15,477 nucleotides of DNA, taken from positions 1 to 15,477 of the forward strand of contig JAAAOZ010000232.1 in the NCBI GenBank assembly GCA_009908585.1, read 5' to 3'. The notes under the pieces are model-generated. The model did not search any database and was not told the DNA's origin. It saw only the letters and a program-made list of their open reading frames with translations. This DNA comes from Chloroflexota bacterium. Its GTDB lineage: Bacteria > Chloroflexota > Anaerolineae > B4-G1 > SLSP01. A program made the translations under genes and the position numbers. Positions 6,236 through 13,287 of this stretch are shown piece by piece. Positions within the stretch are counted from its first letter, which is position 1, and every line of letters begins with the position of its first letter.

Positions 6236-6280
6236 TTCCCAATTTCATGAAATTTCCATTAAGATCGGGATTAATGGGAA
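6236..6280. promoter_or_regulatory. Cluster of palindromes, candidate operator of the Tad-like operon
   Basis: AATTTCATGAAATT (6241-6254) is a perfect 14-bp palindrome. Directly after it CCATTAA (6256-6262) and TTAATGG (6271-6277) form an inverted repeat with an 8-base centre. TTCCCA (6236-6241) and TGGGAA (6275-6280) bracket the cluster. The position, about 35 bp before a TATAAT at 6312, suits a repressor or activator site. The binding protein is unknown. Confidence 0.5.
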
Positions 6281-6311
6281 GTCGACGTAACCGAGAGCGG
6301 GGGATATGCGA

Positions 6312-6317
6312 TATAAT
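6312..6317 (+). promoter_or_regulatory. Candidate -10 element, distal promoter of the Tad-like operon
   Basis: A perfect TATAAT on the plus strand, followed by AGG. No good housekeeping -35 is seen 16-18 bp upstream, so it would need an activator or another sigma factor. The palindrome cluster lies just upstream. The AT-rich stretch 6340-6420 after it contains no gene. Confidence 0.35.
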
Positions 6318-6422
6318 AGGTAGAGACGGGCTAAAACAAGGGGTGGCTATGTTCCAAATCTAGCTATTTTTGGATTATTTTAAAGGATATACATTAGGGT
6401 TTGTAGATTTCAGAGAGACAGT

Positions 6423-6451
6423 TTGGCTTTCTTGTAAATACATTTTATAAT
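6423..6451 (+). promoter_or_regulatory. Proximal sigma70-type promoter of the Tad-like operon
   Basis: TTGGCT (6423-6428, 4 of 6 to consensus) and TATAAT (6446-6451, perfect) are 17 bp apart in an AT-rich setting. Transcription would start near 6458, giving a leader of about 50 bases before the ATG at 6509 with GGAGGA at 6495-6500. Confidence 0.6.
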
Positions 6452-6508
6452 CTAAGTTGGGTGATCAAGAGATCGCTTTATCAGATAAGATTAGGGAGGA
6501 AGGGTAAT

Positions 6509-9500
6509 ATGCGCTTAAATAAACCAGGACAAGCATTGGTCGAGTTCGCGCTTGTACTTCCTATATTACTTTTATTATTTGCTACGATTATTGACGCTGC
6601 CATGGTAGTGCAGGGCTATTTGTCAGTGAATCACGCCGCCCGTGAGGCGGCGCGTTTTGCTGTGACGTATCAGCCGGTGCAGGGTCAGTGTCTCGGCGCG
6701 GATAATCAGAGTTGGCCGATGTGCCCCTCAGGCGGCGGCTCGGAGGGGGATGAGGAGTATTACCAGCGACGCGTAGCCTTGATCAAGCGGCGGGCACAGG
6801 AATCGTCGACAGGTTTGCGTGTCTCGGCCTATTGTTTGGACGAATCCTGCATTAGCACGAATCTGAACACCCCAGGGATGTTCGGCGTGCGCGTGTGGGG
6901 GTTTCAGGGCTATGATGAACCGGAACAGATCGACAAGCCCGGTTTGCCCGGCCTCCCTGTACGGGTCCAGGTGATTCACAACGTCGAGTTGATGTTCTTT
7001 GGTGCGATCTTCCCGTGGGCCCAGGTCGAGGTGGATAGCGACTTTGAGATGATCAATGAGGGTGTTGAATCGGCCTTGGGTTCACAACTACCCCCGACGC
7101 CACGCCCTATTACGCCCGTTGCGCCGCCTACCGGAGGCCCACCTCCGACCGCAGAGCCGACACCAACGGCAGGGCCGACGCCAACGCCAGCCCCTCGAGA
7201 ATTGGAATTGAACTTTGAAAGCGCCATCAACCTGCTGCCGGATGACCGTGCCCATGAGATCGTGGCGCATCTTACCGAAGGGACGCAGGATATTGCAGGG
7301 GCGCCGATTATCTTCAGCACCGATAACGGTGACTTCAACTATAGCGGCACCGGCGTCGATCAGGAAGTGACCGTGATGACCAATAATCAGGGCGAAGCCA
7401 GCGTGACAATCTACGCCAATGAGCCGACGGTCGCGAATATCGTTGCTTGGTCGGATGACGACGATGACGGTAATCAGGATGCTGGGGAGGCCTCCGACTC
7501 CGCCGTGAAAGAGTGGGAGGTCGGCGGTCCCTATATCATCGTTGTAAATCACCAACCGGAGCCGTTAGATGTGATCGGTGTGCATCTACGGGATCACAAC
7601 CCAGATTGGAACGATTATGCCCTCTGGTGGTGCCCCAGTCCCACCGCTGACGAACCGCCGGTGAATATAACACAACAATTGAAGACCAATTTGGTCGTCG
7701 ATCCTAACACCTGGGATCTCTTGGATGTTGAGGTTCAAGTGCCGGAAAATGCAGCGGGTGAATATCGCATCGAGTCTCACAGCTTGGTGAGTGACACGAC
7801 CGGTGGTTGCGGCTTGGCTACCTCCTTGGTGGCCCATTCCTCTAACGTCTGGGTGAAGCCGGCCAAACCAGATTTAACCATTACCAGCATGCAACTTGGC
7901 GCCCCGGTGGAGGAGATCGCGACGGGTGAGATGCTCGCCGTTACCTTGGAGATCTCGAACACCAAGGCCGTGACGGTCACAGGTGGCCCGTTCGATATCG
8001 ACGTTTATCCTCACTTGCCCAATGAACCCTATGTAGGCCAGATTGGCGGCGAGAAGCAATGGGTGGAAACCCTTGGGCCGTTAGCATCCAAGACGCTGAC
8101 GATGGAGATTCAGGTCAGTGAGCTTGGAGAGAACAAGCTCTGGGCGCAAGTCGATTCTACCAATTACATCGAGGAGAGCGAGGAGAATAATAATACTTTT
8201 GGCCCGATCACCTTTACCACCTGTTTCGAGGATGATTTCAATGATGGCTTGGATCCCGAGTGGGAAACGGCGGAGATAAGGTGCAATGGCAGCACGAACA
8301 TCAATGGAAATGGTGAGTTGGAGATTACGAGCGATGGCACCAGCATTTGGAGCGGGAGCAATGATATGTATTATCTCTACCTCCCTTGGGAAGATGATTT
8401 TGATGCGCGTCTCAAGGTCATTAGTGAACCTGATACCAGTAACTGGGCTAAGATAGGATTGCACGTGCGTGAAAGCACCGATCGACGTGCGCCGTATATC
8501 ATGAATATGATGACGCACAATACGGAACCCGCTTCCGAGCAGGCTGCCTACCGAGATTACTATGATGGTGGAGCCGTCCGGGTGGATGGGTCCGCCAATC
8601 GCCAGGTTAACTTACCGGTTTGGGTCAGGATTGTGCGCGAGGGAAATAACTACGGATATTACTATTCCTACGCTAACGATCCAGAAGGCAGCGATTGGAG
8701 AGGAGGGTATGCCACACATACCGCGCCTGCGGACTTAGGGCTAGTGGGGATTGCGCACGCTTCCTACGACAGTGATTATGGCACCGGTATCGTTGATGAT
8801 TTCCGCGTCTGTCGCGGTTCTGAGGCGGAGGTCGCGCCCTCGAGGCCGCCGGGGTTGATTGAGTGTCAGGAGTTGATCGAGATTCCTAGCTTCGAGGGGA
8901 ACCCCAGTACGGTCTTTGAATACTGGACGGCCGGGGAACCGTTGGCCTATCGCCGCTCCTCCTTGGAACACTATCAAGGGACGTTCGCGATGCGACTGCA
9001 CGCCTCCTTGGGGTCTTATCAACCATCCTGTTCCCAGAACAACTTGAACCCTTACCTCTACCAGGATGTTGAGTTCCCAACCGATGTGTACTCGATTTCC
9101 ACCCTTGTGGTGGAGGGCTACTATTTGGTTGATGCGAGCAATTTGGAGTGCAGCAATGCGGTTGCCCCAGATCCTGATGATAAGGTCACATTGGAATTGA
9201 AGACGACCAGTGATGATAGCATCGTCCCGGCGCAAGATATTGTGGATGGCAGTGAGGTTACAGGGACGTGGGAACTGAAATCTGTGTCCTTGGGGGATCA
9301 TTTCAATGTAGGGGACTACGCTGGCGAGACGGTGCGGATCTACTGGGATGCTACGCACGACGGTGACTATGACGGCACATTCTTTTATCTGGATAACTTC
9401 AGCGCGCAAGTTTGCACTGAGTGGCCGGAGCCGGTCCCAGAACCGGGGGCAGCAACCATAGGCGGGCTTGTTTCCTATCAGGGGCAACCCGTACCTAAGG

Positions 9501-9709
9501 GCGCGGATGTCTATGCCTACGCTCAGAATGGCCAGGTCTACGATACGATCACCATTCAAGATGGTACCTATGGCTTCTACAACATCCCACCTGGTGATTA
9601 TGTCGTCTACGCGGAGGCGACAATTGGCGATGTGCTGCGCACGGCTGTCGTGGAGGTGAGCGTGGCCGCCGATGAGCGTCGCGAAGATGTGAATCTGCAG
9701 CTTAATTAA
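6509..9709 (+). CDS. Giant TadE-type pseudopilin-like protein with mosaic extracellular domains
   Basis: The 1066-residue protein begins with a TadE-like segment: Gly7 followed by QALVE, with Glu at +5 as in class III prepilins, one hydrophobic helix (13-35) and SVNHAAREAARFAV. A Pro/Thr-rich linker follows at about 195-231. The rest reads as a chain of extracellular beta-domains: a Big_1-like Ig domain (232-338) with an Asp-rich SDDDDDGNQDAG loop; an unassigned domain (339-450); a CARDB-like domain (about 452-570) ending in EESEENNNTF; a LamG/concanavalin-like domain (571-770) starting FEDDFNDGLDPEW; a CBM4-like beta-sandwich (784-970) starting with PSFEG and ending with FFYLDNFSAQVC; and a carboxypeptidase-regulatory-like domain (980-1066) with GTYGFYNIPPGDY. 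Typical TadE proteins have 150-200 residues. The ATG at 6509 has GGAGGA 8 bases before it; a GTG at 6461 is unlikely. It is first in a four-gene operon. The likely role is surface adhesion or carbohydrate binding. Confidence 0.85.
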   Translation: MRLNKPGQALVEFALVLPILLLLFATIIDAAMVVQGYLSVNHAAREAARFAVTYQPVQGQCLGADNQSWPMCPSGGGSEGDEEYYQRRVALIKRRAQESSTGLRVSAYCLDESCISTNLNTPGMFGVRVWGFQGYDEPEQIDKPGLPGLPVRVQVIHNVELMFFGAIFPWAQVEVDSDFEMINEGVESALGSQLPPTPRPITPVAPPTGGPPPTAEPTPTAGPTPTPAPRELELNFESAINLLPDDRAHEIVAHLTEGTQDIAGAPIIFSTDNGDFNYSGTGVDQEVTVMTNNQGEASVTIYANEPTVANIVAWSDDDDDGNQDAGEASDSAVKEWEVGGPYIIVVNHQPEPLDVIGVHLRDHNPDWNDYALWWCPSPTADEPPVNITQQLKTNLVVDPNTWDLLDVEVQVPENAAGEYRIESHSLVSDTTGGCGLATSLVAHSSNVWVKPAKPDLTITSMQLGAPVEEIATGEMLAVTLEISNTKAVTVTGGPFDIDVYPHLPNEPYVGQIGGEKQWVETLGPLASKTLTMEIQVSELGENKLWAQVDSTNYIEESEENNNTFGPITFTTCFEDDFNDGLDPEWETAEIRCNGSTNINGNGELEITSDGTSIWSGSNDMYYLYLPWEDDFDARLKVISEPDTSNWAKIGLHVRESTDRRAPYIMNMMTHNTEPASEQAAYRDYYDGGAVRVDGSANRQVNLPVWVRIVREGNNYGYYYSYANDPEGSDWRGGYATHTAPADLGLVGIAHASYDSDYGTGIVDDFRVCRGSEAEVAPSRPPGLIECQELIEIPSFEGNPSTVFEYWTAGEPLAYRRSSLEHYQGTFAMRLHASLGSYQPSCSQNNLNPYLYQDVEFPTDVYSISTLVVEGYYLVDASNLECSNAVAPDPDDKVTLELKTTSDDSIVPAQDIVDGSEVTGTWELKSVSLGDHFNVGDYAGETVRIYWDATHDGDYDGTFFYLDNFSAQVCTEWPEPVPEPGAATIGGLVSYQGQPVPKGADVYAYAQNGQVYDTITIQDGTYGFYNIPPGDYVVYAEATIGDVLRTAVVEVSVAADERREDVNLQLN

Positions 9710-9742
9710 GCTCTTGATGACATTCTACGACGGCAGAGATTC

Positions 9743-10342
9743 ATGAGACGTAAATTCTGGCTGCTAGCCCTTGCTACGGTTCTGTTGGCTATCATAACCG
9801 CGCTCTTTATCAGCTTTGTCCGGTCGGGGCCTACGACGACTCCAGTGTATGGGCCGCCGCCTGAGGTGGGAGCTGGTAAGACTGCCCGCGAGGCGTATCA
9901 GGCGTTGCTACCTTGGGTGCAACAGTGGGCGCCGGACACACAATTGGTGGCTATCTCTGCCTCTCGATTGAAGAACGAGGCCCAGAGTGGCGGTTGGAGC
10001 TTTCAGGCGTACTCCGCCACTCAAGGAAAACTAGCTATCGTCCTGGTGCAACCGGATAAGATTTGGGTGCTCCGGGAGAAGAATGCGCTGTACGAACAGC
10101 GCACCATCGACATCGACGCTTGGCAGGTGGATAGCGAGCAAGTCCTGAATCGGTGGTGGAAGACGCGAGGGGCGTCCTTATGGGCCTATAACGCGGCTCA
10201 TAGCCTCTATATGCATCTGGGTGAGCGACAGGACGGTAAATTGGTATGGCAGATCAATGTCCTCAACACAGAGGGAGAATTATTAGAATCCTGGGAAGTA
10301 GATGCACAAACGGGAGAAGCACGTTCAGGAGGGATACCATGA
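9743..10342 (+). CDS. Membrane-anchored extracytoplasmic protein of unknown function
   Basis: The 199-residue protein has a basic start (MRRKF), one hydrophobic helix (about 5-26) and an extracytoplasmic part that opens with a Pro/Thr-rich spacer (TTTPVYGPPPEVG). The remainder alternates Trp-rich strands and helices and ends with LVWQINVLNTEGELLESWEV and then DAQTGEA, a strand pattern reminiscent of PepSY repeats. There is no lipobox cysteine or catalytic motif. It lies 33 bp after the giant TadE-like gene and overlaps the next tadE-like gene as ATGA, so it belongs to the operon. Its Shine-Dalgarno sequence is poor (GCAGAG). It may be an assembly or anchoring partner of the pseudopilins, which is inference. 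The Phd-like protein at the left of the window ends in a similar 'VDA.TG' strand. Confidence 0.7.
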   Translation: MRRKFWLLALATVLLAIITALFISFVRSGPTTTPVYGPPPEVGAGKTAREAYQALLPWVQQWAPDTQLVAISASRLKNEAQSGGWSFQAYSATQGKLAIVLVQPDKIWVLREKNALYEQRTIDIDAWQVDSEQVLNRWWKTRGASLWAYNAAHSLYMHLGERQDGKLVWQINVLNTEGELLESWEVDAQTGEARSGGIP

Positions 10343-10944
10343 TTTCCAAAGTGGAGAAGAAAGTACAAAAAATTATCAGGGGACAAAGCACGGTTGAGCT
10401 GGCGTTAGTTCTTCCATTCTTGTTACTCTTCGCTATTGGACTGACCGAGGTTGGTTTTACGATGTTCGACTACATGCGGTTAGCCAATGCCAATCGTGAG
10501 GGTGTGCGTTTGGCATCGCGAGGACCACGCTATGATGACGATACCGTCATCGACCGGGTGGTGGCCTCTGGAGGCACGTCCGGTAATGAGGGCGGCGTCG
10601 TAGAGCCTTACTTTGATACGGACGATAACCTTTGCGTTATCGTCACCCGGATTCCTGCTGAGAATGGAGATCAATTCTCGCGTTCTATCAGGGGGACCCT
10701 CCCCGATGATTATGAAGCGCTGAACATTGGTCTTATCGAGCAGGAAAATAATGCGATTAATGATGAAATCAATGCGTTGCGGTCAGATGAGGGGTATGCC
10801 ATACACTCCAATAAGCTCATCATCGTAGAAACTTACCTTGATCATGATCTGATCTTGAATTATCCTGATATTCTTCCCCTTCCCAATCCTGTGCCTCTCT
10901 ATTTCCGTTCCACGATGCGGGTGACGATTGATTCTAAGTTATGA
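10339..10944 (+). CDS. TadE-like pseudopilin-type protein
   Basis: The 201-residue protein has a short basic N-terminus (MISKVEKKVQKIIRG), then Gly15 followed by QSTVE with Glu20 at +5, one hydrophobic helix (21-40) and ANREGVRLASRG, the core of the TadE family. The remaining 140 residues are extracytoplasmic and acidic. In Tad systems TadE and TadF are pseudopilins processed by the prepilin peptidase TadV and are needed for Flp pilus assembly. The ATG at 10339 is well supported: AGGAGGG at 10327-10333 lies 5 bases before it, and it overlaps the previous stop by 4 bp. The longer frame from 10246 would only shadow the preceding gene. Length is normal for the family, in contrast to the giant paralogue at the head of the operon. 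Confidence 0.88.
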   Translation: MISKVEKKVQKIIRGQSTVELALVLPFLLLFAIGLTEVGFTMFDYMRLANANREGVRLASRGPRYDDDTVIDRVVASGGTSGNEGGVVEPYFDTDDNLCVIVTRIPAENGDQFSRSIRGTLPDDYEALNIGLIEQENNAINDEINALRSDEGYAIHSNKLIIVETYLDHDLILNYPDILPLPNPVPLYFRSTMRVTIDSKL

Positions 10945-11005
10945 ATTTTCTATGAGAGTTAATTGATGTGCCGAGATGGTCATCAAAAACGAGGAGGTAA
11001 TTTTA

Positions 11006-13204
11006 ATGAAGAAGAAAGTTGCGTTCCAGCGAGAAGAGGGGCAGAGTCTTATTCTGGTTGCCTTTGCCATTGTTGCATTGGTTGGCTTCGTTGGGTTAGG
11101 GGTCGATCTGGGGTTGGCCTACATCGAGCGGGTCCGAATCCAACGCGCCGCTGATGCCGCCGCCCTGGCGGCAGCCTCGGAGTTACCCCTTGAGAATGCC
11201 GCCGGGTTGCGCGCCTTGGAATATCTGGCCGAAAATGATTATGACTGCGGCCTGAGTTCTCCCGTCGATATCGATAGCCCGTGCTCAGATCCTAACGTCC
11301 GCTTGGAGGTGGCAACCGCTCCTGGGGGAAATACGGGTGAACCGACCTATCAACATATCTCCGGCCCGGCGAATCCAGAGGACGCTACGATGATCATCCG
11401 GCTAAATGCCAAGGAGAATGATGGGAGCCGTTTCCGGGTCGAGCTTGTTCAAAATGTCCGTATGCACTTTATGGGCTTGTTGGGCTTTGGCAGTGTTCCC
11501 GTAGCTGGCCGCGCGACGGCGGAGAACATTAAAGACCTGGATATTGTATTGGCGTTTGACCAATCCGGCTCGATGGAGTTCTTCACCTTATGCTATGGCT
11601 GTTGGACGCCCGTAAATGGGGAATTGTACCCAGAGGGTGATCGTTGGCCGCTGCCATGGTGGGGGCCGCCGGATGGCCCGCCCATTCAGTGCTCTGGTGC
11701 CGGTGATGGGCCGTATGAGCAAGGTGGTGACACGTATATCCTGATCGAGGCTGAGGAATACGGCTACGCCAGCAATGATTATCACCGCGCTACTTATCCC
11801 GGCAAGGGCTACACCTATTGGGTCCTCAATCGCAACGGTGCGGTTAATGAACCAGATACTTGGTATCTGGGTGATGCCGGCGCCTATGGCCGGGATGACC
11901 GTGGCGCGTACATCTCTCACGCGCCGCGACGTATCGGTGGGTATAATACGGATGGCTCCGGTGTAAATTGTTACTGGGATGCTATAAGCAATGGGCAAAT
12001 GTGTAGCCATTCGCAATGGGTCCTAGACTTGGGGGGGCCCTATCCGGCCCCGCGCGTGGACTACGAGTTCACCGTGCCGGAAAGTGGCGACTGGTACGTC
12101 TGGATTCGCGCCCAGGGTGGGAGCTCCTCTAGTGCGAGACGGAAAACTTACTGGGGCTTGGATGGCCAGCCAAAAGGTTGGTCGGACGATGACCTCGCGC
12201 CCGTGGGTAATGGTTATAATGGCGCAGAAAATAATAATTGGGACTGGGCGCGCTTGTACTATGAAAATGGTTCGCGCGGGACTTACATGGATGCCGGTGA
12301 TTCCTATACCCTCAACATCTGGGCGGGCGGCGCCGGATTTGCCCTGGATCGGATAGTTATCACCAACGATGATAGTTGGAATTTTTCCAATCAAGCAGCC
12401 CAACTGAATCGCGACTATATCGATAACAATCGGACGGGGGCCGCGTGTAATCCCTGTGATGCTCGCTTTGGGGGGTATCCCGGCGGGACAGGCTATAACA
12501 ACCCGCCCAACTGTAACGATCCTAACCTGCCGGAAGAGGTACGGTATCGCTATCTGGATGATCTCTATGATGACGAACAACCGCTCGCCTCCGCGGCCTC
12601 TGCCTCCATCCGCTTCATCAATAAGCTAGATTTTAACTTCGATCAGATCGGTCTGGTCACCTATAGTGGGAGAGCGGACCGCGTTGTGCAACTGCTCTGT
12701 CTTAGATCCCACGGTCAAGGATGCACAAAAAACGTTATCAACAACACGGTCATCGACACCCTCAACTCTCGCAATCAGACCTACGCCCATAGTAGTACCA
12801 ACATCGCCGATGCGCTCGAGGAGGCGATTGAGGCGCTGGATCATGAGCCGCCGCATAACGGCCGGCCGGGCGCGGCGCACATCATCATCTTGATGACCGA
12901 TGGACAACCCAACAAGACGCTGGGTCTTCGGCCCGAGAACCGTGTGTGTGAAGGGATGAGTGACCTCTGGACGGGGCAAAATGATTCCAGTGCGCACGAT
13001 TGCAGCATCTATTTCGCGAATATGGCGCGGGATAAGGGGATCATCATCTTCGGCATCACCCTGGGCGATGGCGCTGATCAGGAGTTGATGGGCTCGATTG
13101 CTGAGAGAACCGGCGGCATCCACCGCCACGCTGAGGAGGCTGCGGCGCTGGACGATATCTTTGATGAGCTGTACAATCGCATCTTCCTCCGCCTGGTAGA
13201 ATAA
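11006..13204 (+). CDS. TadG-like membrane-anchored VWA protein with a carbohydrate-binding-like insert
   Basis: The 732-residue protein starts with a Tad/TadG-type anchor: EEGQSLILVAFAIVALVG, a helix at about 14-36 and RIQRAADAAALAAAS. A von Willebrand A domain begins near 178 with DIVLAFDQSGSM; Asp185, Ser187 and Ser189 form the first MIDAS motif. The domain is then interrupted. Residues about 243-456 read as a separate CBM6/35-like beta-sandwich (LIEAEEYG at the start, VPESGDWYVWIRAQGG in the middle, GFALDRIVITND at the end), followed by a Cys/Asn-rich loop. VWA sequence resumes at about 520 with the first helix and DQIGLVTYSG (546), MIDAS Thr598 (SSTNIADAL) and Asp632 (LMTDGQPN). All metal-binding residues are kept. 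The ATG at 11006 has GAGGAGGT at 10991-10998; the ATG at 10976 lacks one. It is the last gene of the operon, 61 bp after the tadE-like gene. Confidence 0.85.
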   Translation: MKKKVAFQREEGQSLILVAFAIVALVGFVGLGVDLGLAYIERVRIQRAADAAALAAASELPLENAAGLRALEYLAENDYDCGLSSPVDIDSPCSDPNVRLEVATAPGGNTGEPTYQHISGPANPEDATMIIRLNAKENDGSRFRVELVQNVRMHFMGLLGFGSVPVAGRATAENIKDLDIVLAFDQSGSMEFFTLCYGCWTPVNGELYPEGDRWPLPWWGPPDGPPIQCSGAGDGPYEQGGDTYILIEAEEYGYASNDYHRATYPGKGYTYWVLNRNGAVNEPDTWYLGDAGAYGRDDRGAYISHAPRRIGGYNTDGSGVNCYWDAISNGQMCSHSQWVLDLGGPYPAPRVDYEFTVPESGDWYVWIRAQGGSSSSARRKTYWGLDGQPKGWSDDDLAPVGNGYNGAENNNWDWARLYYENGSRGTYMDAGDSYTLNIWAGGAGFALDRIVITNDDSWNFSNQAAQLNRDYIDNNRTGAACNPCDARFGGYPGGTGYNNPPNCNDPNLPEEVRYRYLDDLYDDEQPLASAASASIRFINKLDFNFDQIGLVTYSGRADRVVQLLCLRSHGQGCTKNVINNTVIDTLNSRNQTYAHSSTNIADALEEAIEALDHEPPHNGRPGAAHIIILMTDGQPNKTLGLRPENRVCEGMSDLWTGQNDSSAHDCSIYFANMARDKGIIIFGITLGDGADQELMGSIAERTGGIHRHAEEAAALDDIFDELYNRIFLRLVE

Positions 13205-13240
13205 CCTAACGCATCGTTACTAACCTCAACTTTCATCTCG

Positions 13241-13273
13241 AAGAGGGACAAGGTCCGCCTTGTCCCTCTTTTT
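13241..13273 (+). terminator. Intrinsic terminator of the Tad-like operon
   Basis: A 13-bp perfect stem (13241-13253 with 13258-13270, core GAGGGACAAGG) with a TCCG tetraloop is followed by a TTTTT run ending at 13273. It lies 37 bases behind the stop codon of the VWA gene. Confidence 0.92.
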
Positions 13274-13287
13274 CTATGTCGTATAAT
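13260..13287 (+). promoter_or_regulatory. Candidate promoter of the GT39-like gene, overlapping the terminator
   Basis: TTGTCC (13260-13265) and TATAAT (13282-13287) are 16 bp apart. The -10 box runs into the ATG at 13286, so transcription from it would start near 13294, at the in-frame GTG of 13295. If real, the mRNA is leaderless and the true start is GTG 13295 or later. No Shine-Dalgarno sequence precedes any of the candidate starts. Confidence 0.4.

Noticed and set aside
6461..6508. GTG start at 6461 for the giant TadE-like protein
   Set aside because: The added 16 residues are translated from the leader, including the GGAGGA ribosome binding site at 6495-6500; ATG 6509 fits both this site and the TadE N-terminus.
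8741..9559. Long minus-strand open frame (272 codons) opposite the giant TadE-like gene
   Set aside because: The plus-strand frame has clear domain sequence throughout; the minus frame is low in recognisable motifs, rich in Ile/Arg/Val shadow residues, and has no ribosome binding site.
10246..10338. Upstream start at 10246 for the second TadE-like protein
   Set aside because: The extension lies inside the preceding gene and reads as Arg/Cys-rich shadow; ATG 10339 has AGGAGGG at the right distance and the typical stop-start overlap.
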